DNA of 64,000 nt from positions 434,001-498,000 of the forward strand of contig NZ_VCMZ01000001.1 of the NCBI RefSeq assembly GCF_006352475.1, in the 5' to 3' direction. This document shows positions 1-9,489 of the stretch, in pieces. Every line of letters starts with the position of its first letter. Within the stretch, counting starts at the first letter, position 1. Both the position numbers and the translations under genes were made by a program. The DNA comes from Acinetobacter pullicarnis (GTDB lineage Bacteria > Pseudomonadota > Gammaproteobacteria > Pseudomonadales > Moraxellaceae). Under the pieces are notes generated by a model. That model ran no database searches. It was not told the DNA's origin and saw nothing but the letters and a program-made list of their open reading frames with translations.

Positions 1-2
1 TG

Positions 3-203
3 AAAGAAATTCATGATCGCCGTGAAGCGATTAAATATGCGGTGAAACATGCAGTCGCTGGGGATATTGTGGTCATTGCTGGTAAAGGTCATGAAAATTA
101 TCAAGAAATAGAAGGGGTGCGACATTGGTTTGATGACGTTGTTGAGGTGCAAGGCGCCTTAGGTTGTCAGCCACTGGACCCCAATTTAATCTATACCGCG
201 TAG
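3..203 (+). CDS. murE: MurE C-terminal end (UDP-MurNAc-tripeptide synthetase), 5' truncated by the window
   Basis: An open frame enters from the left edge and gives 66 residues before TAG at 201-203. It contains AGKGHENYQ near the middle, the conserved C-terminal signature of MurE ligases (the family motif is GKGHE.YQ). MurE adds the third stem-peptide residue (meso-diaminopimelate in Gram-negatives) to UDP-MurNAc-dipeptide in the cytoplasm. A second in-frame TAG follows at 204-206. The next gene, murF, starts 10 bases later, as in the conserved mur/mra cluster. The catalytic and ATP-binding parts lie outside the window, so only the end of the gene is supported here. Confidence 0.93.
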   Translation, partial: KEIHDRREAIKYAVKHAVAGDIVVIAGKGHENYQEIEGVRHWFDDVVEVQGALGCQPLDPNLIYTA

Positions 204-213
204 TAGGAAGATC

Positions 214-1608
214 ATGCATACCTCAACGACAAGTACCGCACCACTCGAAGTCTGGACCACACAAGCCCTCGCTGAAGCAACCCAAGGTCACTGGCATTTA
301 GGGCGAATTCCGACGCAGCCCATAAAACGAATATTGACCGACTCACGTCATGCTGAATTGGGTGATGCCTTTTTAGCACTGAAAGGTGAGCGTTTTGATG
401 CACATGATTTTATTGCACAAGTTGCGGTACAGGGCTGTGAACTGGCTATTGTAAGTCGACCTGTTGATGTGGATATTGCGCAATTGGTGGTTGCGGATAC
501 GCGCTTGGCTTTGGGGCAATTGGGTGCTTATCGCCGTGCACAGAATCGTCAGCTCAAAGTAATTGCTTTGACTGGGAGCAGTGGTAAAACCACGGTAAAA
601 GAAATGCTCAGCAGTATTTTATCTCAGCAAGCACCAACATTGGTGACACGAGGCAATCTAAACAATGATTTGGGTGTGCCGATGATGCTGTTGGAACTGT
701 GCCAGTCACATCAGTATGCAGTTATGGAACTCGGTGCAAGTCATCAAGGTGAGATTGACTATACTGCACAATTGGTTCAGCCAGACGTTGCAGGAATTTT
801 AAATATCGGCACAGCACATTTGGGTGAGTTTGGTGGGCGTGATGGTATCTGCCGTGCAAAATCTGAAATTTATGCTCATCTTGATGCCCATGGAACTGCA
901 ATTATTCCGGCTCAAGACGATTATTACCCCCAGATAAAACAAACAGCTCAAGCTCATTCTCAGCTTAGTTTTGGCCCAGGTGGTGAGGTTTTCGCCACAG
1001 ATATTGAACTTTTGCCACAGTCTTCGCAGTTTTTGTTGCATAGCCCAGCAGGGCAGGCGTGGGTCAGATTACCATTTGCAGGCTTGCACAATGTACGTAA
1101 TGCCGAAGCTGCAGCCGCATTTGCTTTGGCAATTGGCATTGCGCTCGATGTGATCGTTAGTGGGCTGGATACGGCACAAGGTGCGAAAGGCCGTTTGAAC
1201 TTTATACAAAAAAACAATTTCCTCTTTATCGATGATACTTATAATGCCAACCCAAGCTCTATGCGAGCTGCTGCTGATGTCTTGTCGCAACAAGCAGGCA
1301 TTAAAGTGATGGTGATGGGGGATATTGGTGAACTTGGTGATGCAGCCTTCCAAGCGCATAAGGATCTTGGTCGAGATCTTGCCACCGTCGCACTGGACCA
1401 TCTGATTGCCGTTGGTGAGTATTCCCAAGCAATGGCAGTGGGCGCAGCGCCAGATAAAATACAGGCTTTTTCAACACAAGCCGATGCTTTAATTTATTTA
1501 ATAAAACTAGTCAAACAGGATCCAACACAACCTATGAGCTTTTTGTTTAAAGGCTCTCGTTTCATGCATATGGAAACGTTGATGACTGATTTGATGGAGA
1601 AACTTTAA
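214..1608 (+). CDS. murF: MurF, UDP-N-acetylmuramoyl-tripeptide--D-Ala-D-Ala ligase
   Basis: 464 residues, the usual MurF length. MurF attaches D-Ala-D-Ala to UDP-MurNAc-tripeptide, the last cytoplasmic step of the peptidoglycan monomer peptide. Visible features are the ATP-binding loop [11 protein letters not shown] near residue 120, the Mur ligase element [11 protein letters not shown] near 146-156, and the central-domain sequence [11 protein letters not shown] that typifies MurF. The ATG at 214 follows an AGGAAGA ribosome-binding site at 205-211. The stop overlaps the mraY start (TAATG at 1606-1610), so translation is probably coupled. Transcription is expected to continue from murE. Nothing unusual is seen. 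Confidence 0.97.
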   Translation: MHTSTTSTAPLEVWTTQALAEATQGHWHLGRIPTQPIKRILTDSRHAELGDAFLALKGERFDAHDFIAQVAVQGCELAIVSRPVDVDIAQLVVADTRLALGQLGAYRRAQNRQLKVIALTGSSGKTTVKEMLSSILSQQAPTLVTRGNLNNDLGVPMMLLELCQSHQYAVMELGASHQGEIDYTAQLVQPDVAGILNIGTAHLGEFGGRDGICRAKSEIYAHLDAHGTAIIPAQDDYYPQIKQTAQAHSQLSFGPGGEVFATDIELLPQSSQFLLHSPAGQAWVRLPFAGLHNVRNAEAAAAFALAIGIALDVIVSGLDTAQGAKGRLNFIQKNNFLFIDDTYNANPSSMRAAADVLSQQAGIKVMVMGDIGELGDAAFQAHKDLGRDLATVALDHLIAVGEYSQAMAVGAAPDKIQAFSTQADALIYLIKLVKQDPTQPMSFLFKGSRFMHMETLMTDLMEKL

Positions 1609-2726
1609 TGCTGTATTGGTTATTTGAACAACTCGCGGGCTATAACAGCTCGTTTCAAGTGGTTCGATATTTAACATTGCGTTCTTTGTTGAGCGTACTG
1701 ACCGCCTTAACCATTGGTCTGGTCTTAGGCCCAATCATGATTCGTAAGCTACATGCATTAAAGTATGGGCAAGCGGTGAGTTCTTATGCTCCTGAAAATC
1801 ATGCCAAAAAAATGGGTACACCAACCATGGGTGGTTTACTCATTTTGCTCTCCATCGGTTCGAGTACTTTGCTTTGGGCAGATCTATCTAATCCTTATGT
1901 TTGGATTGTCTTGGCGGTCATGGTGATCTTTGGTGCTGTGGGTTGGGCGGATGACTGGATTAAAATTCGCTATAAAGACAATGCCGGCTTACCTGCACGG
2001 AAGAAGTTTTTCTGGACATCTTTGGGTGCTTTGGGTGCTGGTATTGCGCTATACGTGATTGCGGATAATCAGCATAGTCCAGAACATACTGCGGACATGT
2101 TGGACTTACTGATTCCATTCTTTAAAAACCTCAGCATTCCTTTGTCTGCAATTCCAATGGGAATCGGCTTTATCTTGTTCACTTATTTGGTGATCAATGG
2201 TGCTTCGAATGCAGTCAACCTCACCGATGGCCTCGATGGTTTGGCGATTATGCCGATTGTCTTGGTTGCTGCGGGCTTAGGTGTTTTTGCTTACTTGGCA
2301 GGCGATACGCGTTTTGCTGAATATTTGCATATTCCCTATGTAAAATATGCCTCTGAGTTGGTGGTGATTTGTGCGGCAATGATTGGCGCAGGCTTGGCTT
2401 TCCTTTGGTATAATGCACATCCTGCACAAATCTTTATGGGTGATGTTGGGGCATTGGCACTGGGTGCAATGCTTGGAACGATTGCCGTAATGGTTCGCCA
2501 AGAAATCGTATTTGCGATTATGGGCGGTGTATTTGTGATTGAGGCCATATCCGTCTTTTTACAGATTGGCTCATTGCGGATGCGTAATAAGCGGGTGTTC
2601 TTGATGGCGCCGTTACATCATCATTATGAGAAAAAAGGCTGGCGTGAAACGCAAGTCGTGATCCGTTTCTGGATTATTACCATCATGTTGGTGGTACTGG
2701 GTTTGATGACATTAAAATTACGTTAA
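1608..2726 (+). CDS. mraY: MraY, phospho-N-acetylmuramoyl-pentapeptide transferase
   Basis: 372 residues with many hydrophobic spans, matching MraY (about 360 residues, ten membrane helices in known structures). It transfers phospho-MurNAc-pentapeptide from UDP to undecaprenyl phosphate, making lipid I at the inner membrane. Diagnostic motifs are the double aspartate in GWADDWIK near residue 114, [11 protein letters not shown] near 200-210, and the C-terminal HHHYEKKGW near 336. The start codon overlaps the murF stop. A strong terminator follows at 2751-2777, so the local mur unit appears to end here instead of running into murD; the rest of the cell-division cluster is not downstream. Confidence 0.97.
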   Translation: MLYWLFEQLAGYNSSFQVVRYLTLRSLLSVLTALTIGLVLGPIMIRKLHALKYGQAVSSYAPENHAKKMGTPTMGGLLILLSIGSSTLLWADLSNPYVWIVLAVMVIFGAVGWADDWIKIRYKDNAGLPARKKFFWTSLGALGAGIALYVIADNQHSPEHTADMLDLLIPFFKNLSIPLSAIPMGIGFILFTYLVINGASNAVNLTDGLDGLAIMPIVLVAAGLGVFAYLAGDTRFAEYLHIPYVKYASELVVICAAMIGAGLAFLWYNAHPAQIFMGDVGALALGAMLGTIAVMVRQEIVFAIMGGVFVIEAISVFLQIGSLRMRNKRVFLMAPLHHHYEKKGWRETQVVIRFWIITIMLVVLGLMTLKLR

Positions 2727-2750
2727 ACTGGCGTAAAGTAAAATCGATAT

Positions 2751-2777
2751 AAAAAGTCGGCATGTGCCGACTTTTTT
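2751..2777 (+). terminator. Rho-independent terminator after mraY
   Basis: AAAAGTCGGCA and TGCCGACTTTT form a perfect stem with a TG loop, followed by a run of T. It lies 25 bases after the mraY stop and 16 bases before rlmA, so it should end the mur transcript. Confidence 0.9.
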
Positions 2778-2793
2778 ATGCTTGGAGTAAATC

Positions 2794-3597
2794 ATGAATG
2801 TACTGATGTGCCCGATCTGTGCACAGCGTTTACAGCGCGAAGACAAGCGTTGGTACTGTGACAACCAACATAGCTATGACGTGGCCAAACAGGGCTATGT
2901 GAATTTGCATGTGGTTCAGCATAAGCACAGCAAAACACCTGGTGATACCGTACTTTCAGTCGAAGCAAGACGTGCATTTTTACAGGGTGGTTTTTATCAG
3001 GCATTGCAACAGGCGGTGGTACAACGTCTTCGAGATTTAAAACTGGATTATGTTTTAGATATTGGTTGTGGTGAAGGCTATTACACCTCAGCGATGCAAG
3101 CTGAAGTGAAGCATTGTATTGGGGTCGATATTGCAAAAAATGCGGTACAAGTCGCTGCAAAACTCAATCCGCAAGTAACTTGGCTGGTGGGAACTGGTGC
3201 CGTTTTACCCGTGATGGATCAGTCTATTGACCTGTGTAGTAGTTTATTTAGCCCGATTCCAAAGCAAGAAATTTTAAGAGTGCTCAAGCCTAAGGGCTAT
3301 TTGTTGGTGGTAACCCCAGCAGAACAGCATTTATATGCCATACGTGAAGCGCTATTTGACCAAGTAAATCCGCATCAGCCTGAAAAGTTTCTGCTTCAAC
3401 TACAAGAAGAATTTGATTTAATTGAGCAGACTGTGGTGGATTCGACACTGCATTTGGAGCAGGCTCAACTGAAAAACCTGATCGCTATGACACCTTATGC
3501 CTATAAAGCCAAAGCAGAAAAACGTGAGTTATTGCAACAGCGTGAATCTTTAGAGGTGATGGCCAGTTTTCAAATTTATTTGTTTCAAAAAAAATAA
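2794..3597 (+). CDS. rlmA: RlmA-type 23S rRNA (guanine-N1)-methyltransferase
   Basis: 267 residues. The N-terminus carries a zinc-binding set of Cys6, Cys9, Cys22 and His26 (MCPIC...YCDNQHSYD), followed by AKQGYVNLH, the recognisable start of RlmA proteins. The class I SAM-binding motif VLDIGCGEGYY is near residue 87. RlmA methylates a guanine in helix 35 of 23S rRNA (G745 in E. coli). The gene has its own GGAG ribosome-binding site and sits between two terminators, so it is probably transcribed alone. The assignment to the G745 enzyme rather than the G748 paralogue (TlrB-type) rests on the Gram-negative context. Confidence 0.9.
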   Translation: MNVLMCPICAQRLQREDKRWYCDNQHSYDVAKQGYVNLHVVQHKHSKTPGDTVLSVEARRAFLQGGFYQALQQAVVQRLRDLKLDYVLDIGCGEGYYTSAMQAEVKHCIGVDIAKNAVQVAAKLNPQVTWLVGTGAVLPVMDQSIDLCSSLFSPIPKQEILRVLKPKGYLLVVTPAEQHLYAIREALFDQVNPHQPEKFLLQLQEEFDLIEQTVVDSTLHLEQAQLKNLIAMTPYAYKAKAEKRELLQQRESLEVMASFQIYLFQKK

Positions 3598-3650
3598 TTG
3601 GAATCAACGCCAATGCGCTAAAAAGCTTGTCTGCTCAAGCTTATATCGTA

Positions 3651-3680
3651 AAAAAACCAGCCATCGTGGGCTGGTTTTTT
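3651..3680. terminator. Bidirectional terminator between rlmA and mrcA
   Basis: A six-A run, ACCAGCC, a six-base loop, GGCTGGT and a T run form a symmetrical hairpin with A/T tails on both sides. It sits between two converging genes and can serve both. Confidence 0.9.
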
Positions 3681-3715
3681 ATCGCTCAAAAGAAGCTCAA
3701 CAAAAGGTCTGGCGC

Positions 3716-6280
3716 TTATTGCACGTCGTTAATCAGATTTTCCAAAGAATCTCGTGCTGGCTTTGCTTCCTTTTTGGGAGCCGTTGGGGTAGGCGTCAAG
3801 CTTGGCTTGTTGCTGTCATCCCCTGGTAAATCTTCAAAGTCACTTGATGGTTTACGTGCAGGAACCACAGGTGCAGGTCGATAAATTGGACGCGCCAGTG
3901 GGAGTGAGTTTCGGTATTCATCTGCTTGTGTGTCAGCGTGATTACCCTCAGACGCCTGCGGTTGACCACGTTCTTCACGGGTTAATGGCGCACTGGCATT
4001 TTTGTCGAATTGAACCCAAGAGGATGGCGTGCCTTGTAAGGATTTATTCATAAATGACACCCAGATTGGCAAGGCAGCAATTCCTCCATATTCACGACGA
4101 CCGAGTGTCGTCGGGCGGTCAAATCCAACCCAAGTCACTGTGACCAATTTACCATTAAAGCCTGCAAACCATGCATCTTTGGCGTCATTGGTGGTTCCGG
4201 TTTTACCTGCGATATCATCACGACCAATACTGAGTGCGGCACGGCCTGTACCATGCACAATTACATCACGTAAAATATTCGCCATTTCAAAGGCTGAACT
4301 CGACTTTAAGATCCGTTGTGCTTGGCGGTATTCACTTTGCTGTTCTTTGGTGAGTTTCTTGGTTTTTACTGTAGTATCAACTGCTTGGCTCGCACCTTGT
4401 TGAATGACTTCATCATCTGGCGTGGTGTGTTCAGGATCTGCGACAACAACCGGATTAGATTGTTCGCCAATACAGCGAATACACGCATATTCGGGTTTGT
4501 TTTCAAAGATGACTTTGCCATAGGCATCTTCAATACGGGTAATAAAGTGGGGTTGAACACGATAACCACCATTGGCAATGGCAGCATAACCTGTTGCCAT
4601 TTGAATCGGGAGAACCTGCGGGGTACCCAGTGCAATGGTGTAGTTACGCGGGATTTGGTCATCTTGTAGGCCAAAATCAATCAGTAACTGACGGGCACGT
4701 TCAAGGCCAACACTTTGTAGCAGTCTGACGGAAACGGTATTCCGCGATAGATACAAGGCACGACGCAGTGGAATCATCCCCAGATAACGCCCATCGGAGT
4801 TCCGTGGTGACCAGCGACCAATGGTGATCGGTGCATCATCCACCATGGTATATGGGGTCATGCCACGCTCAAGTGCAAGCGAATAGACAAAGGGTTTAAT
4901 GATTGAGCCCGGTTGACGCCAACCTTGAATCGCTCGGTTAAAGGTCGATTGATAGAAGTTATAACCACCAACAATAGCAACAATGGCACCATCATTTGGA
5001 TCAATGGCAATCAATTGCCCCTGTACTTTGGGAATTTGAACCAAAGCCCATGAGGTTTTTTCTGAATTCGGTCTTAGGCGAATAATATCTTTGACTTTAA
5101 CAATTTGACCCGCATTTGAGGGGGCGCCACCAACACTATTGGCATTGCGATAGGCGCGTGCCCAAGACATACCAGACCATGGAACGGTCACTTTACTGCC
5201 ATCTTGTAGCAGGGCTTCAAAACTGTTGCTACTGACTTTAATGACTTCAGCTGGAAAGGTATTGGCATAGGCCATGAAGTCTTTTAGCGGTTTATCATGT
5301 GCTTCGGCACCTCGCCAGCCATGACGACGATCATAGTCTTCTAAACCTTTTTGTACCGCATCTTCAGCATATTGTTGGCGCTGGCTATTAATTGTGGTGT
5401 ACACCTTATAGCCCGAATCGGTGGCTTGTTCACCAAACTTTTCCACCAATTCAGCACGGACCATTTCACCAACATAAGGGAATTTATTGTTGATGCTACG
5501 ATCTGGCATTTGCAAATCAATTGGCTCTGCAACTGCCGTTTGATATTCATTTTGATTGATATAGCCCAGTTGTAACATTCGGCCTAAAATCCAATTGCGA
5601 CGTTCAAGTGCGCGATCTGGATTAACGACAGGATTATATTTTGAGGGTGCTTTGGGCAGGCCTGCAATCATGGCCATCTGTGCGATGCTAAGTTCGTTTA
5701 AGTTCTTGTCATAATAAATTTTTGCTGCTGCGGCAATCCCATAGGCATTTTTACCGAGAAAGATTTTATTGACGTACAGCGCTAAAATATCTTCTTTGGA
5801 TAAGTTTTGTTCGATTTTTCGTGCTAGGAATACTTCTGTCAACTTACGTTTTAGGGTTCGGTCTGCACTTAAATAATAATTCTTTGCCACCTGCATGGTG
5901 ATGGTTGAACCACCTGTCTGCACGTTTGAACGCATTAATGTTTCACTCAGCGCACGGCCAAGGCTCTTAAAACTAATCCCACTATGCTCAAAAAATGAAG
6001 AATCTTCAGCCGCTAAAAAAGCCTGAATGAAGTGAGGTGGAATTTGTTTGTACTCAACAGGGACTGAAAGCTTACCGCCATATTCAGCAATTAACTGATT
6101 ATCAGCTGAATATACTTGCAGCGGTTTGATCAATGGCGCTTTTTTGAGTGAGCTCATTTCAGGTAGGGATGGGGCAATATAGAGATACATGCCGTAGAAG
6201 CCCATAGGAATCGCGACCAAGAGCATAATGATCAGCAAAAAAAAGGGATGAATTGAACCTGAACGAGATAGCTTTTTCAT
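3716..6280 (-). CDS. mrcA: Class A penicillin-binding protein 1A (bifunctional transglycosylase/transpeptidase)
   Basis: 854 residues, the usual PBP1A size. One N-terminal membrane anchor (about residues 12-33) is followed by a GT51 glycosyltransferase domain with AEDSSFFEHSG near 91-101 and GGSTITMQVAKN. The transpeptidase domain carries all three active-site motifs: SxxK in PGSIIKPF near 460, SRN near 515, and GKTGTT near 693. The segment between them includes the OB-like insert typical of PBP1A. The enzyme polymerises glycan strands and cross-links stem peptides in the periplasm and is a beta-lactam target. The C-terminus is Pro/Lys rich and probably disordered. It is divergent from pilM, the conserved Acinetobacter/Pseudomonas arrangement. 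Confidence 0.96.
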   Translation of the reverse strand: MKKLSRSGSIHPFFLLIIMLLVAIPMGFYGMYLYIAPSLPEMSSLKKAPLIKPLQVYSADNQLIAEYGGKLSVPVEYKQIPPHFIQAFLAAEDSSFFEHSGISFKSLGRALSETLMRSNVQTGGSTITMQVAKNYYLSADRTLKRKLTEVFLARKIEQNLSKEDILALYVNKIFLGKNAYGIAAAAKIYYDKNLNELSIAQMAMIAGLPKAPSKYNPVVNPDRALERRNWILGRMLQLGYINQNEYQTAVAEPIDLQMPDRSINNKFPYVGEMVRAELVEKFGEQATDSGYKVYTTINSQRQQYAEDAVQKGLEDYDRRHGWRGAEAHDKPLKDFMAYANTFPAEVIKVSSNSFEALLQDGSKVTVPWSGMSWARAYRNANSVGGAPSNAGQIVKVKDIIRLRPNSEKTSWALVQIPKVQGQLIAIDPNDGAIVAIVGGYNFYQSTFNRAIQGWRQPGSIIKPFVYSLALERGMTPYTMVDDAPITIGRWSPRNSDGRYLGMIPLRRALYLSRNTVSVRLLQSVGLERARQLLIDFGLQDDQIPRNYTIALGTPQVLPIQMATGYAAIANGGYRVQPHFITRIEDAYGKVIFENKPEYACIRCIGEQSNPVVVADPEHTTPDDEVIQQGASQAVDTTVKTKKLTKEQQSEYRQAQRILKSSSAFEMANILRDVIVHGTGRAALSIGRDDIAGKTGTTNDAKDAWFAGFNGKLVTVTWVGFDRPTTLGRREYGGIAALPIWVSFMNKSLQGTPSSWVQFDKNASAPLTREERGQPQASEGNHADTQADEYRNSLPLARPIYRPAPVVPARKPSSDFEDLPGDDSNKPSLTPTPTAPKKEAKPARDSLENLINDVQ

Positions 6281-6437
6281 AACAAGTAAGTTTTAATATG
6301 AGCTAATGGCAACGAATTGCTGGTCAGTATAACTTCTCATGTAATAGATTGTTAGATGAGAGTCAGTTCCTATAAAAAAATAAGACCAACAGCATTTCGT
6401 TTTTGTTATTGAGGATAACAAAGACTAGGAAAATATC
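6281..6437. promoter_or_regulatory. Divergent promoter region between mrcA and pilM
   Basis: This 157-base AT-rich gap separates two divergent operons and must hold both promoters. I could not fix convincing -35/-10 pairs by eye. The pilM ribosome-binding site AGGA at 6427-6430 supports the GTG start at 6438. Confidence 0.5.
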
Positions 6438-7499
6438 GTGCTTAGACTATTTCGTAAGCAAAATAGGAAATTAATAGGTGTTGATATTAGTTCTACATCT
6501 GTAAAAATACTAGAGCTTTCTAAAAAAAATGATCGGTATTGGGTGGAAAGCTACGGTCTAAGTCCTTTGGTTGAAGGCAGTGTTGTCGAAAAAAATATTT
6601 TAAATCCAGAACTTGTCGCTGATGCACTTGAGCGTGCCATTCAAATTGCCAATCCTGAAGGCTTAAATATTGCAGTTGCAGTACCGACCTCCATGGTGAT
6701 TCATAAAGTGATTGAAATGGATGCCGACCTTACAGACGATGAGCGTGAAGTCCAAATACGCCTAGATGCAGAACAGTACATTCCATTCCCCTTAGAAGAG
6801 GTCAGTCTCGATTTTGAAGTCTTGCCTGAACCAACTGATGATCCGAACCGAGTCAATGTCTTACTTGCAGCAACACGCACTGAAAATATCGATGCGCGCT
6901 TAGAAGTTTTGGAGTTGGCAAACTTAGATGCAGTGGTTGCTGACGTAGAGAGTTATGCCTTAGAGCGTTCTTTCGCGGTTTTTGCAGACTGTATGCCGAT
7001 AGGAGTCAATACCGTGGGCATACTCGATATTGGCCACACCATGACCACCTTATCTGTATTGCATCATGGCCAAATCATTTATACCCGTGAGCATATTTTT
7101 GGGGGCAAGCAGCTTACTCAAGAAGTCCAAAACCGTTATGGGTTGTCCTATGAGGAAGCTGGCCGTGCTAAAAAAACTAAAAACTTACCCAGTGATTATG
7201 AAACTGAAGTATTAATTCCTTTTTTAGAGACGGTGGTGCAGCAAGCATCGCGATCTTTACAATTCTTTTTCTCCTCCACCTTATTTAATGATGTCGACCA
7301 TTTGTTATTGGCCGGTGGAAATGCCAATATCGCAGGGCTATCCAAGTTGTTGGAACAGAAGTTGGGTTATCGTGTGACCATTGCCAATCCGTTTTTACAA
7401 ATGGGTTTTTCACCGCAAATTGATCTCAAAAAAATTGAGAATGATGCGCCTTCTTTGATGGTGGCATGTGGTCTTGCCTTACGGTGTTTTGATTCATGA
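6438..7499 (+). CDS. pilM: PilM, type IV pilus inner-membrane assembly ATPase-like protein
   Basis: 353 residues, the usual PilM length. PilM is a cytoplasmic actin/FtsA-fold protein that binds the PilN N-terminus and links the pilus motor to the alignment complex. The N-terminal phosphate-binding segment IGVDISSTSVKILELS is plain, and a second nucleotide-binding element GILDIGHTMTTLSVL lies near residue 195. The start is GTG at 6438 with AGGA seven bases upstream; no better ATG exists. It is the first gene of pilMNOPQ, and its stop overlaps pilN as ATGA. The operon is needed for twitching motility and natural transformation in relatives. Confidence 0.96.
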   Translation: MLRLFRKQNRKLIGVDISSTSVKILELSKKNDRYWVESYGLSPLVEGSVVEKNILNPELVADALERAIQIANPEGLNIAVAVPTSMVIHKVIEMDADLTDDEREVQIRLDAEQYIPFPLEEVSLDFEVLPEPTDDPNRVNVLLAATRTENIDARLEVLELANLDAVVADVESYALERSFAVFADCMPIGVNTVGILDIGHTMTTLSVLHHGQIIYTREHIFGGKQLTQEVQNRYGLSYEEAGRAKKTKNLPSDYETEVLIPFLETVVQQASRSLQFFFSSTLFNDVDHLLLAGGNANIAGLSKLLEQKLGYRVTIANPFLQMGFSPQIDLKKIENDAPSLMVACGLALRCFDS

Positions 7500-8119
7500 G
7501 TAAAATCAACTTACTTCCGTGGCGAGAACAGCAGAGAGAACAAAAGAAAAAAAAGTTTCTCGCAATGATGATCTTTAGCGCTATTTTTGCGGTGATGGGC
7601 GTTTTATTGGGCTGGTCATATTTTGCATATATATTAGATGATCAAGCGCAAGCCAATCAGCTTATTGAAAGCAGTAATCAAAGCTTAGATGTACAACTCA
7701 AAAATATTGAAGGTCTAAAAGAACAACGAAATGCCGTCATTGCACGTATGCAACTGATTCAAGGCTTACAGGGGCAACGCCCAATTACGGTACGGTTGGT
7801 TGATGAGCTGGTTCGGGTTACTCCACCAAATCTTTATTTCACTAAAATTAGCCGTGTAGAAGAACATTTTAGCCTTGAGGGCAAGGCTGACAATCCTCAA
7901 ACTGTTGCTGAGTTGCTTCGAAATTTAGATGCCTCCGAATGGTATCGCAATGCTGGAATGAGTTCATTTGTTGCAGTGGATGAACATAAGTTCAAAGAAG
8001 TGCGCACGACAGTCCCTCGTCCTGAAGAAAATTATGGCAGTTTTGTGGTCACTGTCGATATTGGAGAAATCGCCAGTGTCATCATGCCTAAGGCCAAAGC
8101 GACGAAGGTAGCAAAATGA
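7496..8119 (+). CDS. pilN: PilN, type IV pilus inner-membrane assembly protein
   Basis: 207 residues. The N-terminus INLLPWREQQREQKKK is the conserved cytoplasmic PilN motif that docks in PilM. One membrane helix (about residues 24-46) is followed by a coiled coil and a small periplasmic ferredoxin-like domain. PilN pairs with PilO to align the inner-membrane motor with the secretin. It overlaps pilM by four bases (ATGA) and pilO by four bases, indicating coupled translation. Confidence 0.95.
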   Translation: MSKINLLPWREQQREQKKKKFLAMMIFSAIFAVMGVLLGWSYFAYILDDQAQANQLIESSNQSLDVQLKNIEGLKEQRNAVIARMQLIQGLQGQRPITVRLVDELVRVTPPNLYFTKISRVEEHFSLEGKADNPQTVAELLRNLDASEWYRNAGMSSFVAVDEHKFKEVRTTVPRPEENYGSFVVTVDIGEIASVIMPKAKATKVAK

Positions 8120-8832
8120 AGCGCGAGTCTGTCAAAACAGCTGAAACCGAAGAACTGGTGGTGAAAAAGTCAAAATTGACGATTGCTAAATTTTTTCAAC
8201 AATTTAATACGCTCGACATGCAAGGCTATGGCGGCTGGCCGTTATCGGTAAAAATCACCTGTTGTCTATTTATATTTTTATTCGTCAGCTTATTGGGTTA
8301 TTTTTTTGTGGTTCAACCTAAATTAAGTGCCATTGAAGCTGCTGAGGCACAGCAGCAGAGTTTATTGAGTGCCTATAAAGAAAAAGACTCAAAGCTTCGG
8401 AATTTAAAGCAATATCAAGATCAACTACAACAAATGGAGTCTAATTTTAATCAACAATTGGCGCAGCTACCCAAAGAGACTGAGATTCCAAGTTTGGTTG
8501 AGGATATTCATCAGTCAGCGCTGCAATCAGGCTTAAAGATTAAGAACATTCGTCTAGAAAATGAAATTCAACAAGATTTCTTTATTGAGCAACCGATTTT
8601 GATTGAGGCACAGGGCGATTACCATGCTTTTGGGCAGTTTGTCAGTACCTTGGCTGAGTTGCCACGTATTGTGACTTTACATGACTTTGTGATTAGCGCA
8701 CAGGACATGAAGGGCAAAGCTGAGGTGCCGATTGTTGAGTATTCAATTAAGTCGAAAACCTATCGCTATGTAGGGCGCTCAGATCAAGCACAAGCAGATG
8801 ACAACGTGAAGAAAACAAGTGCGGGACGATAA
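8116..8832 (+). CDS. pilO: PilO, type IV pilus inner-membrane assembly protein
   Basis: 238 residues. A cytoplasmic N-terminus of about 50 residues precedes one membrane helix (about residues 51-70), a Gln-rich coiled coil (roughly 75-115) and a periplasmic domain. It forms heterodimers with PilN and contacts PilP. Its ATG overlaps the pilN stop. Typical PilO proteins are about 207 residues; the extra length here is mostly at the cytoplasmic N-terminus and C-terminal tail. Confidence 0.94.
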   Translation: MKRESVKTAETEELVVKKSKLTIAKFFQQFNTLDMQGYGGWPLSVKITCCLFIFLFVSLLGYFFVVQPKLSAIEAAEAQQQSLLSAYKEKDSKLRNLKQYQDQLQQMESNFNQQLAQLPKETEIPSLVEDIHQSALQSGLKIKNIRLENEIQQDFFIEQPILIEAQGDYHAFGQFVSTLAELPRIVTLHDFVISAQDMKGKAEVPIVEYSIKSKTYRYVGRSDQAQADDNVKKTSAGR

Positions 8833-8833
8833 G

Positions 8834-9361
8834 ATGAAGCACTTTCAAATGATTGCTGTAATGCTATTGGGGGGCATTTTAAACGGTTGCAGCTCCAAAA
8901 TTGATGCAGTCAATTTTCAAATGGCGGATATTAACAATCAAGCACCCTTACCGGTTGAGGCTGCACCTGAATTTAAGGCCGTGCCGAAATTCCAATATGC
9001 AGCACAACCACTCAGGAATCCATTTTTACCCAACTCCATCGCCAATGAATTGAAAATGACTTCAAATAAGCGGGCAAAACCGAGCGTGTTGAGAGTCAAA
9101 CAACCACTTGAGCAATTTATGCTTGAAACATTACAGATGAAAGGGACGTTGCAGATTGGCAGTGGTCGTCGCGTTGCTTTAATTAAAATGCCAGATGGAC
9201 ATTTGGAGCAAGTGCAGTTAGGTGATTACTTAGGATTAAATCAGGGTAAAATTATTAAAATATCGGAAACACAAATTGATTTGGTTGAACTAATTTCAGA
9301 TGGACAGTCAGGATATATCGCCAGACCTCGGAGTTTACTGCTGATTCAACCTGTAGATTAA
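8834..9361 (+). CDS. pilP: PilP, type IV pilus assembly lipoprotein
   Basis: About 175 residues. The ATG at 8834, one base after the pilO stop, gives a lipoprotein signal MKHFQMIAVMLLGGILNGC with lipobox LNGC; an upstream in-frame GTG at 8819 would add five residues before the signal and is less likely. A disordered linker leads to the conserved RNPF element near residue 62 and a C-terminal beta-sandwich (LETLQMKGTL...IKMPDG...VQLGDYLG) typical of PilP. It bridges PilN/PilO and the N-domains of the secretin PilQ. Confidence 0.94.
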   Translation: MKHFQMIAVMLLGGILNGCSSKIDAVNFQMADINNQAPLPVEAAPEFKAVPKFQYAAQPLRNPFLPNSIANELKMTSNKRAKPSVLRVKQPLEQFMLETLQMKGTLQIGSGRRVALIKMPDGHLEQVQLGDYLGLNQGKIIKISETQIDLVELISDGQSGYIARPRSLLLIQPVD

Positions 9362-9489
9362 TTGCGTTGAATGCAGCCGTTGCATGTATTAGGTTTCGTT
9401 AGCCTTCATGACTGTTCTCTATACTTCGCTAAACAGCACAATAGTGAAAATGAAAAAAATAAAATAAGCATCTAAGGGAGTATCAGGTA

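Noticed and set aside
3627..3884. 85-residue plus-strand ORF at the end of mrcA
   Set aside because: It runs through the bidirectional terminator and antisense to the mrcA 3' end; a shadow frame.
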